64,000 nucleotides of DNA from Cordia subcordata (GCA_028554755.1 JAPTOF010000024.1:5518001-5582000); one strand, 5' to 3'; positions 1 through 12,795 are shown, numbered from the stretch's first letter. Numbers and translations: made by a program. The notes: generated from the sequence alone by a model not told the origin.

Positions 1-381
1 GAGCAATTTATTGGAAAGAAAATGAACTTCTTCAAGGTACAATAGCTTGTGGTTGTGATCTTATTCAAATTTCGTAACTTGCCATTCTTCAGGAAAAATA
101 TGAAATGATTTCTTCAAGATAATTTGCATATGAGCTTTGCATTCACTTTTAATTGATGCTCTATTCCTTTATTCTTTGGTTAAATCAACTAGTTTTTCTA
201 ATGGTTTTCCAACACAACAACAAATAGAACAACACCACCTTTTTATTCCACATGCACCAACTATAAATCTGCTCTTTTTATGTGAAAAACTATGTCTTCC
301 AGCATAATTTTTATAAAAATTGAAAGCCTCTTCCTTACTAGGAAAACATTGACCTATAAATGATTTGAAAATATCCTCCAT
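1..381 (-). pseudogene. FAR1-type DNA-binding domain fragment, cut by the window edge
   Basis: Reading on the minus strand from 381, a start codon opens a 70-residue frame with the beginning of a FAR1 domain (PSKEEAFNFYKNYA, then HSFSHKKSRF). After a stop near 169 the same frame continues with RNRASIKSECKAHM and EEWQVTKFE, a second stop, then DHNHKL, the usual end of the domain. FAR1/FHY3-family proteins are plant transcription factors derived from MULE transposases. The order of motifs is right, but the two in-frame stops make this copy a probable relic. The rest of the gene, including any transposase or SWIM domain, lies outside the window, so an intron-containing live gene is not fully excluded. 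Confidence 0.6.
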
Positions 382-953
382 AGTGTATTAGTCATTACTA
401 TCATTTCCCATGTTATCTTCAGGAACCACATTCAAATCAAAGTTCATCTTTTAAAAAAAACAAATAAATATGATATAAGAAGATATTGATACTGAGAAAA
501 TTAAATAGAAGAAAAATTCAGTATAGATAAGCTTATGATGATGTTCTAATCAGTAATATAACTTATGCCTTCGAGTTTAAGTCGCAGAATAAGACTTTAA
601 AAATTAGGATCGAGAGATAACTCAAATAGTTGAAACTATTTTTTTAAGTGTGAGGTCCTCAATTTAAATCCTATGATAATGATAGGTTTCAAAAAAATAA
701 TAAAAAATAAAAAAGACTTTAAAATTTTAAAAGTTCTAATAACAACAAAGATATCGATAAAACTGTTGATTTTTTTTTTTTATCTCCTATCAATATACTT
801 AATTATTTTTACGGTCAATTGTAGCTAGTTTTATTAGTATTCCATTTAATCAGTAGTCAAAATGACCAAATAGAAAAAAAATAATCAGTGGCAAAAATAT
901 TCACAACAAAAAGAAATAATAGATAATCAATTAGTCAATTTTGTGATAAATAT
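382..953. other. AT-rich intergenic sequence
   Basis: No coding frame with a recognisable domain is present. There are poly-A/T runs and a weak tRNA-like (SINE-like) patch around 600-690 that I could not substantiate. Confidence 0.5.
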
Positions 954-1287
954 CACTACAAAAAAAATCAAGAACAAGTGGTAGCTTCACTACAAAATAA
1001 CGAAGAGTAGCTAATGGTTTTATAATGTAGGCATGGATTTAGGTAATACATAAATATGTTGCTATTCAAGATAATTAATAAATATATTCTTAGCTTGATT
1101 GGTGGACAGTGTCATTATAGAGTCCTAATAAAGAAAATTCAAGGTTGAACTGTTGATGAAGCATGGTGTGATTTTCTTTTTGTGAAATTACATATAATGC
1201 CACTTATACTAGCAACAGTTTTAAAATAGCTGACATTCATATAGTCGGCGATAAAATCGTCGCCTATTACCTACTTTTTTTGTAGTG
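954..1287. mobile_element. Small CACTA-like non-autonomous element
   Basis: The left end reads CACTACAAAAAAAATC and the right end TTTTTTTGTAGTG, which are CACTA-type inverted ends. A clean 3-bp target duplication is not visible for the CACTAC/GTAGTG ends. If the repeat is extended outward to ATCACTAC/GTAGTGAT, both sides are flanked by AAT. The right-end subterminal part contains a GGCGATAAAATCGTCGCC-type motif like those seen near CACTA ends. An internal stretch (about 1020-1180) is shared with 40570-40735. Confidence 0.55.
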
Positions 1288-1845
1288 ATAATGGATGGTG
1301 AATTAGTCAATTATGTGATAAAAACTAACCTTTAATATTCATGGTTCCCTTTGCTAATGATTTTTTTTTTTTTTTCCTTTTGATATTTGGCTATCATGGT
1401 AGGAAATATTTTAATAAGAGATTTTTATGAAGAAAAAACATTATACTATTACAAACATAAAAAAAAATAAAAAAAATAAAAAATAGAGGAGAAAATGAAA
1501 TAAATAACCCTAGTTCGGGCGATGAGGTGGGGGTGAGGTGTGAGAAGGGGATAAAGAGTTTTGTGTGGAAAATATTTTCATCTTATTGAGAATCGAAAAT
1601 TATATTTTTCTATTTCTACCTAAAAGTTTTCAATGGATCAAAAAAATATTATTTTTCATTGACTAAATTGTCAATATTATCAAATATTCAAAATTAGAAA
1701 ATATTTCCCAAAAAATTATTTTACTGCAATATTTGGTGCCTCATAATTGTTCATCCGCCCTGTAGCAACAGGAAATAGAGAATGAGACAAAACTTTGGTT
1801 CAATTGGACGACGGGTGTCTTCTTTTTCAACAGTCTTCTTTGCAT

Positions 1846-1912
1846 TATATTACTTATTTTTTACATAGGTTGATGTCAATTCTTTTTTTTACATAGGTTG
1901 ATGTCAATTCTT
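1846..1912. repeat. Tandem duplication, about 31 bp, two copies
   Basis: The phrase TTTTTTACATAGGTTGATGT and its continuation CAATTCTT occur twice back to back. There is no associated gene. Confidence 0.8.
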
Positions 1913-2654
1913 GATTACAATAAAGCCACGTAAATAATCCAAGGGGGTCCAGGTTGGTGGTTCTCTATCTGTACTTCACATTTAAAGCGCCATTTACTGA
2001 AATTTATGGCCACATATTTACAACAATAAAAAATTCTAATACGAGCAACAACCATTTGTTAATTGAGATAATAATAAACTCACTCCTCATAAAAAGAAGA
2101 ACATAAATTCGATTATTAGAAAGGGCATTTTTTGGGAGAGTTTTTTTTCCCTTCACCACTCCTGGTCTAATGTAATTTTGTATATCCTTGTTCGTCAGAA
2201 CATAATTATGTCTTTCGATTTGAATCAAACTTGTAGCATAACGATATGCTTTAATACATACTTTAAATTAATTAAAGATTGAATAACATATATCATGAGA
2301 AGATATAATTTTAAACTCAAAATCTTTGAACTACAAGGTGTCACTACTTAATCACTCCGACTCAATCATAAGCTTCGGAACATTTTTGCTTAAATCATGT
2401 TAATTTATGAGTCAAAAGCAGTAAGATACTTGGCTAAATTTGTCTTGCCAGCTGACTTATATCTCGTTATCTTTTGCTGATGAAACCAGACCGTTCATTT
2501 TATTGGTATCTATCTAGACCTCTCCTGGTTGTTGAAGCAGTTGGCAAACTGTTTTAACTCTAGACAGCGACCATATCACATCCGTCAAATTATTCCAAGT
2601 AACCAACTTTTTATCAGTTCTTCAAAAGTCCATTTGTAATATTTAAAGGAGATA

Positions 2655-3075
2655 CGATAAATAACTTATTTGGTCCCTCAATGTTAATCTTTTTGATAAT
2701 AAAGTTTTCTATCTTTAAATCATAATAGTTCAATTCCTTATCTTTGTATTGTCTGATGCTGTTAGTCTTAAATTTAGAAAAGTCAAGAAATTAATAAGGC
2801 CAAGAGTGATACATTGTCATAAATTGTAAAACTAAGGGATTTACAACATTCCAAATGGCAAATATAAAAGACTAATGTTGTCAAAAATCACAAAGAAAAT
2901 GGGTTGAAAAATGTTATTTTTTTTATTTTTTGAACTTAGGGTTGATGCTGTAACTAATTGCAAAAACAAAAGACTAAATTTTCACGTTTTAAAATTAAAA
3001 GATTTAATTGTCAAAAAGAAGGGAAAAAAAAGAAGGAACCAAATGGATCATTTACTTTGCGGGGATAAATAGCCG
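2655..3075. mobile_element. Inverted-repeat element with TTTGGTCC ends
   Basis: The left arm contains ATTTGGTCCCTCAATGTTAA and the right arm its imperfect reverse complement (AAGGAACCAAATGGATCATT). Between them are degenerate 'TTTAGTC/GACTAAA' repeats. It resembles the 21270-21660 element in structure. It has no coding capacity, and its superfamily is not assignable by eye. Confidence 0.4.
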
Positions 3076-3294
3076 GATCTTTTAACACTTTTCTTTGCGG
3101 GTGATTTCAAATTTATTGTTATAAACGTGTTTACGTGGTAAAAGCTAGGCTTTGAATTTAGAGTTGGTGCACGCTAGATTTAATAAATTCTATTTGGATT
3201 AGTTTAAATGGAGAAATAAGACCCGGGCAAAAAAAAATTAAATTCTCTAATAGTGAGTACCTGTCAAATTACCCGTGCAACCAACTTACATGTA

Positions 3295-3802
3295 GGGATG
3301 GCAATGATATCCTTCTGCACACCCTTTGCAGAAATATTGCAAGAATAGGGGCGGGGGTTTTTGATAAAAAAACCCCTGATAGGGGATAGACAAAGTTTTC
3401 TTTCCTTACCCTAATGTTGGGGTAGGTTGGGATGGGGATTTATCCCAGTTCCGTTCCACCTTGCTATATATTTATATTAGTTTCTTTTTACATGTTCTTA
3501 TATATTTTTAATATAAATATTATATTATTTTGTATATATTTTTAATATATTTTTATATCATTAAAATCTTTTTTAAGTTAGTTGTAAAAGTTATCCTATT
3601 TTTAATATGTTCTTACGTATTAGTAATTTTTAAAAAAATTTTAATATTGTTGACGTTATTAAGCGGTACTTTGGTCGAATTTTTTCATCAATAAAGACAG
3701 AGACGATAGCATAAGAGTTTACCCTGATATCAATATATAACAGGAGCGGAGTGAGAATTTTATTAACGAGTAAATAACCACGCCTCGCCCCATTGCCATC
3801 CC
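3295..3802. mobile_element. Terminal-inverted-repeat element, GGGATGGCAATG ends
   Basis: The segment begins GGGATGGCAATG and ends CATTGCCATCCC, a perfect 12-bp inverted repeat, with G-rich subterminal sequence on the left and C-rich on the right. This end type is common in plant genomes. The 8-bp flanks do not match, so the exact border or superfamily is uncertain. No transposase frame is present. Confidence 0.55.
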
Positions 3803-4262
3803 TTCTTACGAGACGTCTTGTAAATGGCACGTAACTTTCCCAATATTTTACTCCAATGGTATTGTCCAATCAATCAGCGCATAGACAAAAGATCTTACCA
3901 GAACACTCCTGCATATTTGTTTATATCTACAAACTTTTGGCCGCCTGTAAAGATTCTGTAGTACTCTGCCAAAGTTAACTCTTCGGAAACAACAACATTA
4001 ACAAACCCTTCTTCTAGGAGAGCCATTTAGTTGTCTGTCGGCGGTCGTCTTTTTTTTCTGACTGAAAGCGCAGATTTTGCAGTAAATATCTGTCGTCCCA
4101 GCAGTTTCAGGTATGCAATACCGAGAATCAAAGAATTATGGGCCTTCTTTGCCTGTACTGTGATATCTCACGTCGGTGTGCATTATGTCAATTGTCAAAA
4201 TTCGTATAATATAAACCCGACCCGGATTTGTTGGTCGTTCTATCTTCCCAGGCACAGTAGCA

Positions 4263-6737
4263 ATGCCGAGTAAAGGTCGATCGGAGTTGCATCTATCGGC
4301 AGCACCCGTGACTTTGTTCGCGCATTTGTTGGTAATAGCAGTGGTCATCCTCGTGCTTGTGTGGCTGTTACACTTTCGGGAAGGCCTTGCATTCAGATCC
4401 AGCAACAAATTCAAGATTTTTAATGTAAAATTTTAATTTTTGTACACTTTGGATCACAAGATTTTGATGTTAATTATTAAGTTGAGATGTCATAAGCTAG
4501 CTAGCTAGCTAGTGTTTGCTCATTTTGGTTTTGTTTTCTCGATGGTCAGGTGCACCCACTGCTCATGGTTATTGGCTTTCTCTTTATCTCAGGAGAAGGT
4601 AAGAGAGAGCTGAACAATTTCTGCGGAAAATCATTTTCTTTTGATGGAGTATAATATAAACAGATAATTGAGCACGGGATTTTTAATAGAGTTTTTTTCG
4701 TTTTTTCGACAAGCAAATTTTGTTAAAGTTTCATCTGATATATTGAGGTTCGTTTAATTTGAGAACTTAACTCGAAACACTTGATTGGCCAACCTGTTTG
4801 GATTGGTTTTTTTCTTTCATGGAAAAATATTTTTTTATTTGAAAAAAAAAAAATCACATTTTTTTGCAACAAACATTTGAATTAATTTAAGAAAAAACTA
4901 AAAATTTTGGGGAAAAAAAAAACCTCACTTTTAACTTTTTTGAAAAACAAGAAATTTTGATTTTTTTTTTTTTTTTAAAAAAAGGCAATTTTGAAAAAAC
5001 TAGTCCAAATAAGCCAAGTTTAGCAAGTAATTCATTAATTAGAGTACCTACAAACTATACATCACAGACTACACCCTAATCAGAATTCCAAATTATAATA
5101 GAGCTCTAATGGAACATGTATTTCTCTATTTTTCATCTAAACTTGTCATTTTGAATTGTTAACTTAACAAAATATGAATTGGTAGTTCTTTCTTTCTTTC
5201 TCTTAGCTTTTGATTAATAATTAAAGTATGAATTACACTACAATTTGTACGTTGGATGTCAGGCTATGAGACATGTGGTGGATTCCACTTGTACGTAGAG
5301 CTAACATACATTCGTTCTGCCTACCAACTTGAAGTAATTTAAACTCTTTGAAATATAAATGATCAATTTAGAGTTTAAAAACTGAAAGAATTGTTCGCAG
5401 TTTCTTGTTTTACATCTCTAAATTTAGTATATAGCTCAAGTTTCAAACTAACTCTAATTAATCTTTGTACAGCTCTCATGTCATACAAGGTTGTCCCAGC
5501 TAAGAGAACAAGACAGAAAATTTCCCACATGATCCTCAACTTAATTGCTCTTCTTGCTGGCATTCTGGGGATATATGCAGTTTTCAAGTATCACTATGAG
5601 GCTGGAATTCCAGACATGTATTCTTTGCATTCCTGGTTTGGCATGTCTACCATTTGCCTGTTCGGTTTGCAGGTACAAATCTGATCATTGATTAAGAAAA
5701 AAATGAAAAATGAGAAACAAATAAGGCTCGTTTGAATTGATTTTTTCTATAATTTTTGAAAAAAAAAAGAATACTTTTATAAGAAACTGAAATTTTTGAT
5801 TTATGGAAAAAAAAAATTCAATTGGAACTTTTTTCAAAGATTCGGCATTTTTTTAAAGTCAACCTGATTACCTACAACCAAGAAAATGTGTTTTTTTAAA
5901 GGAAAAAATAATGTTTTTTTCGGAAAAAAAGAAAAAAAAAATCCAGACAGCTGTTTACTTCATATACTTACAGTCGGGTATGCTTAGCAATATGCCTTTT
6001 CTATTGTGTCTCAATTTTATTTCCTGACCTCTGGACACTGAGTAGATCTAGGACTTTCTTTCAAGTAGAGTATTATAAGAGGTAGTTTAATAATCATATG
6101 TATATTTATGTTTAGTGGGGTCTAATAAAATTTTTCGGGAAAAAAAATAAAAAAACACATCCCAATATTTTGATATGCTTTATGTGATTAGTGGAAGGAT
6201 GAGTCTGGGAATTTTTTTTTTTCTCAATAGGCTATAAAATACAATTTGAACTTATACTTATAGACAACTTGGTTTTTAACTGGAATTAATTGATTTTTAA
6301 ACTAAAAAATTACTCTAAAATATTCACATATTCAAAATATTTGGAATCCGTAGAGGTTGTAATCCCACTAGTCTATGTCCATGTCAATGAAAACTATGAC
6401 GCCATGTCGTCATTGGTTCATAACTAGAAGCACACTTGTTTGGAGCGTAAACATCTAATAGAAGCAATTTTATTTTCAGTGGCTATCGGGCTTCCTCACA
6501 TTCTGGTATCCAAGAGCAGAAACGTCAAGAAGGGCAAGGATTGCGCCATGGCATGCTCTGCTTGGCATAATCATATTTTCCATGGCAATTTTGACTGCCG
6601 AGACTGGCTTAGTGGAGAAGTTCTTCTTCTTACGCCTGCAACGTAATCAAGAAGCACTTTTAATCAACTTCACAGGGTTGCTTATACTTCTTTATGGAGT
6701 TGCTGTTGGCCTCACTGTTCTCCTTAATCGTTATTAG
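4263..6737 (+). CDS. Cytochrome b561, transmembrane ascorbate-dependent ferric reductase
   Basis: The spliced model has four exons, 4263-4424, 4550-4598, 5473-5672 and 6480-6737, all with GT..AG borders and consistent phase. It gives 222 residues, a normal length for the family. It is a six-helix membrane protein. Four haem-ligand-type histidines are visible in the expected order: FNVHPLLMVIGF, RQKISHMILNL, YSLHSWFG and PWHALLG. Family members pass electrons from cytosolic ascorbate across tonoplast or other endomembranes to monodehydroascorbate or ferric chelates. The start ATG at 4263 gives a short polar N-terminus followed directly by helix 1. The neighbour 7685-12665 converges on it. MITEs lie in introns 2 and 3. 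All splice sites are intact, so it is probably functional. Confidence 0.9.
4790..5015. mobile_element. Tourist/PIF-like MITE relic in CYB561 intron 2
   Basis: The left end has CCTGTTTGGATTGGTTTTTT and the right end the rough complement (AACTAGTCCAAATAAGCC), with a T/A-homopolymer-rich interior like the better copy at 9884-10108. The target duplication has decayed. Confidence 0.5.
5725..5952. mobile_element. Tourist/PIF-like MITE relic in CYB561 intron 3
   Basis: TAA is followed by GGCTCGTTTGAATTGATTTT, matching the family's left end. The interior repeats 'TTTTTGAAAAAAA' blocks. The right end, near AAAAAATCCAGACAG, is too worn to place exactly. Confidence 0.5.
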
Positions 6738-7684
6738 TTAATTCTAGATCCATTTTCCAGGTTTGTAATTTTGTGCATTCATATGATCTTTTTATAGGGT
6801 GAGTTTTTAGTTATCAGAAAACAATAATTTTGATGTTATCTTGTGAATTATGAACCTTCGGGTGTGTATAGTTTGTGATTTTTATTTTGCTTTTTGTTGG
6901 AGTCAATTCGTACTCCTTGAGTTGTAAAATGTTGATGAACTATGATAAGATGAAATAAACTAATCAAGACCACCGAATCAACTCATAACATTATGATATC
7001 ATGAGAAATTCATCGAATCCAAATAAAAAGTATAAGCAGCTTTTCCTCGTCTGACACAGCCAAATAAGAAAGAGCTTTCAGCCACCCGAAAATATTGTGC
7101 ATTATTCTGTAGCAAAGGAAATGCAGAATAGGACTATCCAATTGTAGTTCGATATAACATTATGAGAAAGATCTTTGACGCAATAAAGCGATATGATGGA
7201 TTTATAACATGATAAGGGGCATCCAACGGCCTACTTGGCTATACTTATTTTGCAGCTTATAAGCTCAAAGTAAAAAACACCCCTTCACATGTTTTTTACT
7301 ATTTACAGCTTACAAACCCCAAATAAACTTAGCCAAAGAGGCTGCAAATCTATTCGCGTGATCTTCACACCAAAAATCACCTGCATCAGATATAAAGAGC
7401 ACTTCAAATCAGAGAAGATACACAAGAATTTGATAGGCGGAAGTCCCATGTTTCTTTCTACAACAAACTGCTACATTATCAGGTCAATTTCTACTGATCA
7501 TGCAAAAGATTTTGAACATGTTCTCGATGCAATCTCTTTCTCCTAAAGAATCACTATCAGGAAACCACAAACGAGCTAGGACAAATAAACATAGCACGAA
7601 GATTGAAAAAAACTTACAAAGTACTCGCATACTTTCATATCAATGCAATCAACATCATGAAATCTAGGGACATGACAACTCAGG
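6738..7684. other. Spacer between two convergent genes
   Basis: It holds the 3' flanks of CYB561 and the OBERON-like gene. Short open frames here have no recognisable domains. No tRNA or transposon ends were found. Confidence 0.6.
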
Positions 7685-10600
7685 TTAGACCCACAGCTGT
7701 TTTGTCACCTCCATTCTTTTTAGTAAGCCTGCAATCTCAGCTTGCATTCTCATTTTCATCTGATAGTACTCGCAGCGTGAATCCTCCAATATCTTCAGCT
7801 CCTCGAACTTTTTCCTCCGTGTCTCTTCAGTTTCCTGCAGACACATTTTGGCTAGCTTCTCTGCGTATTCTTCCTCCATTTTCTCACTTTCTACCCTAAC
7901 CATGTGTCTGAATTTTTCAGATTCTCTTCTTGCTTCATCTGCTCGGCTTTGGAACATCCTGGCTTCTGCTTCTTTGATTCGCACAACGCTTTCCAAGCTC
8001 TCAAATCCATCTTTCTTTGACGGCTTCACCGACCATTCATCTTCAACTATTCTGATACTTGTGAGAGAAGTTTTCAGGTCATTTTGATGGAGTTCGACCG
8101 GAGCCATATCTTGTCTTCCACTTGGAGCACTAATGTCATAGAAGGAAGATTTTGGAACCGGAGAGTTTGACAGTGGAAGAGCAGCCACATCATTCCTGCG
8201 GCTAGCTTGACTCATCATATCTTTCGAAGGAATGATTGAGGTAGTAAAATCTGATAAGCCATCTGCAGCTAAAATTTCAGAGAGAACAGAGTCAGACTTG
8301 CAACAATATGCTTGTAAAACTAATATGTACTAAAGTGGTCTATCTATTTATACTTGCAGCATAAACGTGTATGACAAATAGAGAGAGAAGGAAAAGATAA
8401 ATTGATTAATTTGATATTCAGCTGATGTTTCAGAAAACTTAATGTGACCCACAACCCACTTCCACTCAACAAATTCTCAGGTACTATTAGGAGTGGGGAT
8501 AGCAACTTGCCAACTTAGAGTGCGAAAATATATTGAGGTCATACATCCAACCAGCTTCGTATGTCATTGAGATCAAACAGCATACAAAATTCTAATTGGA
8601 ATCTAAGGCCATATGACATGGATGAACAGGAAGAATCAAGAATCCATTAGGTCAAGAATTTAAGACTTTCTTTATATGCAAGAACTACAGCGTTTTAAGT
8701 ACAATAGAGCAGCATTGCTCACTCTCCCAAGCAGAAAAGCCTGCAACTTAAATAGTACATATACTACAGAAACATGGATTCAAAGGCCAATTGAAACTAT
8801 TCCATGAGCAAATTTGAAGCATAACATGGATTTTCTTTCAGAAGATTGTTCAGAGTATTCAGGTATATAATGGATTATACCAGTCATAAGGAGAAAGAAA
8901 AAGGCACAGCAAGCTGTGAGGCCTGAAGAGCAGACTTGGCCACTTATTTGGCCATTTGTCTGATTTTGTCTGCTGAATGATATAGAGATGGTTCCCTTAC
9001 CAGAATATAAGAATGTCACAAAGAGCTGATATGGTACTGGAAAGACAGACAACATTAAATGTCATACAAATTTCCGACATCTCAAATTGTCTGCTTCAGT
9101 TAACAATACCTCTAGAAGTTTACAGAGACGCGACATGCCGCTGCATTGTCAAAACAGAAGCAAAAACTTCAAGCTCTCAAAAATTTTAGAAACTTAATAG
9201 AGCTAGTCTCCCAGCATCTTCTTTGATTACATTGTTAGATAGCAAGTATGTCAACAAAAAGATCTTCACTCAACTCTAATCTTACAAGCTGCAATAGTAG
9301 GACAAAGCATGTGTTAATCTCAGCACTGTTTGCACGTATCCTCGATGAAAGAGGGCAAGGTAGGTCGTCTCACTATTAACTATATAATTCTCATCTTTTA
9401 TATATTTAATAAAATTCTAGCCACTTTGTCAAAACATAAACGGCATGTCCACCAACTTCAGAAGCAAGTACATGCACTCTAGATCTTGTAAATATCACTT
9501 CTCTCAAAGAAAAGAAGGAACTGTATGATATAGTATATTCCATGTCATCAACTTCAGATAATCCACTCCCAAGGCCATAGAATAATACAGTTTCTCAATC
9601 AAATGACTACAATAATCTATTCACTGAACGCAAGAGCATGTAGGAAACATTTCACACGAAACGCACTGCTGCATGTGAAAAGGATGACAATGAAGCTCAT
9701 AATCACGAGGCCAGATGATTAAGATTCCCACTAAACCCCACATCCAACTAGTAACTGGACTAGATTGTCCATTTTTCTTGCCACAGTCTCTATCAACTTT
9801 ACAATATAGCACATATAAAAATTTTAAAACAGTCCGATGAGGGTTATTCCAGTTAGCATTTCTGACTATTCACCTAGAAATAAGGGCCTGTTTGGATTGG
9901 CTTTTCTCCAGAAAAAATATCTTTTTCCTGAAAAAAAGTATATTGTTTTTGCAATAACTGCTCGGTTTGGTTTCCAAAAAAGCTGAAACTTTGAAAAAAA
10001 CTCAAATACAACTTTTTTCAGAAACCAGAATTTTTAGCTTCTGAAAAGGCAGCTTTTTTCAAAAGCTGTTAAAAAAGAGCTTCTAAAAAAAGCCATTCAA
10101 ACGAGCCCTAAGTCAGGAAGTTCTATCTCGGTCCACCCTATTACCCCTTCACCTGGTTAAGCCAAGCAGATAGCAGGTCCTATCATTTCCAAATCCACTA
10201 ATATTAAGTTGCTTAAATTCATTATAGAATGTATGCATTACGAACCCTTGGCTAAGTTTTTTAAATTCATCTACTTCTGCTGTTGTTTCCAAAATCTGGT
10301 TATCCTTTTCCAAGGTCTACCGATGTCTTTTGCCATTATTGCAATCAGTTCTCAATAAATACAGTCGACTAGTAGTCCAATTTCATCAATTTATATGCAG
10401 CAAAGCTATATGTTCAAGTACTACATTTGAGTACCATTATAAGCAATGATCCTCAACTGATGTAGCACTGTATCATACATGGGTCAAGAAATTTTTAATC
10501 TGGAGTCTCTTTTTTATATTTCAGGGGCTTGCCCAACTGTCACATCTCATGCAGCAGGAGGAAGGCTAGCCGGGAATAAATGAACTATCATGTGCAATAC

Positions 10601-12665
10601 GACTGCACAGCCTTACTGATAAAGAAAAGCAAGCAGCCCATGTATGCAGCTTAAAGCATGAAGTTTTTATTAAGCACAAGATAAAAACAAAGACTACGCC
10701 GAAAAGAAGCAATAAGCAGTGGTATGGACACTTACAGCTGAAAAACTCAAAGATAAAGCTGCAGACATCTGAAGGAGACATCACTTTGCTCCCCAGTTTA
10801 ATGAGCATTTCATCAGCCTTAACATACAGCTGCCTGCCTTTGACATCTTCGCTTCCCTGGAATATTTTTTTAACACAGTCAAGCTCTTTTATCAGGGTTT
10901 CTAAGCTCCAGTCCTTTGCACAAGATATAAACACATCTTTAACGAAGCCAAACATCTCAGAGGCATGACCACATCCAAGACAATGAAATTGCATCTCAGT
11001 TGTACCAGAAGGACCCTTCAAACTAGGACCTGGCTTAATAAGGTTTCTCTGGATGCCGCAGGCAGCATGACACCAATGTGAACAAACATCACAACCGACC
11101 CAACTGCAAGTGTTACTCGCGCAGTCAAAATGTAAACATATTGGGCACATGCATTCACTGCAGAATCCCTTTGTCGTTGAGCAAATCTTACAATCACAAT
11201 CATCAACAGGTAACAGCCTCTTGCAAGCTATATTTCGACACCTCTCAAGCAAGAAAATCTCCACAAGCTCATTTGTTGGAATACAGTATTTACTAGATAA
11301 GAAACTTCCAAGGCCCATCTTAATTGCAACCAAAATTTCAAGTTGGCTCTTATGAGATTTTGAGAGAGCTTCAGCACCAAGATCAGATCTCCTCTCAATT
11401 TTCCTCTGGAGACTAGCTAACTCATCTTTTCTCTCTGGCATCTCAATGAGATTCTTCACATACTCCTTTATAGATTCTACTATCTCCTGGGGAAGTTCCT
11501 GAATTATCCGAGCCGTTATGGGAACAGATTCAGACACAATTTCCCGCAATATCCTCTCAGGCCTTGAAAGCTTCAGTGCTCTTCCTCCATCTAAACTCTC
11601 CAGACCTCTCAGGTTCTCTGAACCTTTTGCCCTGGAATCACCGGATTGAGTATCCAACCTAGGCCTTGCAGGCAGCTCAGAAGGAAAAAATGAATTGTTA
11701 TCTGAGCTTGTAGTCTTGTAAATACTATTATTGCACGAGTCTCTATTGACTACACGGTTACCAAATGTAAGACTTCCACCTCCATGATTTGACAATGCAA
11801 CTCCCCCATCCCCAATGGGCCTAAATCGGCTATGTACTGACCCATTAGTCCCCTCCCCACAATTCCAAATCAGATCGCAATCCCTCCTATGACTCCCCAC
11901 TGAATACTCATAATTCTCAGTTGAATTCCGGGTGAGAGAGCAACTAGGATTGTGAGAAAAAGGGTGCGAGCATGTGTATGACAGTGAGGCTGCAGTGAAA
12001 TCATTAGAACAAGTGGTCTGTGTGTTATTAATCGAGGGTGCTAGTGACTGCACGCTCCTACTTGACCTCAAGCGAGCTGGGAAATCACCATTTTGCACCC
12101 GGTTTGACCCGGCTAAAGAGAGTGAAACATCAGGCAAAGCCAAAGACAAGTTCAAAGTTTCAATCTTTGGCTTCTTTTCCCTATTCTCAACTTCATTTCC
12201 CACATCCTCAGCTTCCCTCTTAGATAAATTCGCTCGATTTTCATTCAACCGAAGGAAATCCCTCTCTACACATCTATCATTTTCCTCATTTTGATCTCCA
12301 CATACCATTACCTCTTTCCCCTTATAACTACCACCATTAATTTTCTCAAAACCATTCGAAAGATTCTTTCCTAAAGCATCTTTGTTAGAATTATCACAAA
12401 GGTAGCTAAGGGTAAGTTCTTGTGAGCTAGAATTACTACAGAACCTTTTCAACTGAGAAGCAGGTCCAGAACCTTCAAAAGCTATCATCTTTATTCTCTC
12501 TGCTTTTTCCATAAGAAAATCAGTACCCTTTTCTTGATATCCAATTTTCTCATCTGGGTGTTTCTCCAAACTTTCATTTCCCTCAGAAATTAATCCCTCC
12601 CCCACTTTGCTTTCAGACTCACTTGAACTTTCTTTCTCTTTTATCATCATCATCATCACCATCAA
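7685..12665 (-). CDS. OBE3: OBERON3/TITANIA1-like PHD-finger protein
   Basis: There are two coding exons on the minus strand, 12665-10736 and 8268-7685, joined in phase (AGC T|CT) to give 837 residues. The N-terminal half is low-complexity, Ser/Asn-rich, with DVSLSLAG-type patches. A Cys/His-rich region at about residues 476-565 (CSECMCPICLHFDC, WVGCDVCSHWCHAACG, FHCLGCGH) is the atypical PHD finger of the OBERON family. The last ~100 residues (KEAEARMFQSRADEARRESE onward) form a charged coiled coil. OBE/TTA proteins act in the nucleus as heteromeric partners needed for embryonic root and shoot meristem identity. The start is the first ATG after a plausible 5'-leader intron. The frame is intact. 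The OBE3 rather than OBE1/2 assignment rests on the long N-terminus and the CYB561 neighbour. Confidence 0.9.
9884..10108. mobile_element. Tourist/PIF-like MITE in the OBERON-like gene intron
   Basis: This is the cleanest family member. It starts GGGCCTGTTTGGATTGGCTT, ends AAAAGCCATTCAAACGAGCCC, and is flanked by TAA on both sides (9881-9883 and 10109-10111). It is 225 bp long. The TAA duplication and inverted ends fit PIF/Harbinger Tourist-type MITEs. It lies inside the 2.5-kb intron, well away from the splice sites. Confidence 0.85.
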
Positions 12666-12675
12666 TCAAAGTCAA

Positions 12676-12795
12676 CTAAATACAACCACCAAATGTTCAG
12701 AAACACAGACAATTACAAGAAAAATATATCATATAACATATATATATATATATATATAAGAGAGAAAGAGAGAGAGGGGATAGATTAAATCTTAC
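12676..12795 (-). other. Probable 5'-leader intron of the OBERON-like gene
   Basis: Ten bases upstream of the start codon the minus strand has an acceptor (TGTATTTAG). About 120 bases further upstream is a donor (CCCT|GTAAGATT). This would make a short leader intron. It contains a (TA)n/(GA)n microsatellite at about 12738-12778. Confidence 0.55.

Noticed and set aside
600..690. Possible tRNA-derived SINE (A/B-box-like words)
   Set aside because: The B-box match (AATTTAAATCC) is too weak and no flanking duplication or tail was found.
4136..4414. 92-residue minus-strand frame over CYB561 exon 1
   Set aside because: Antisense to a well-supported exon. No domain.
7289..7546. 85-residue plus-strand frame between CYB561 and the OBERON-like gene
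   Set aside because: No domain or plausible promoter. Probably 3'-flank sequence.
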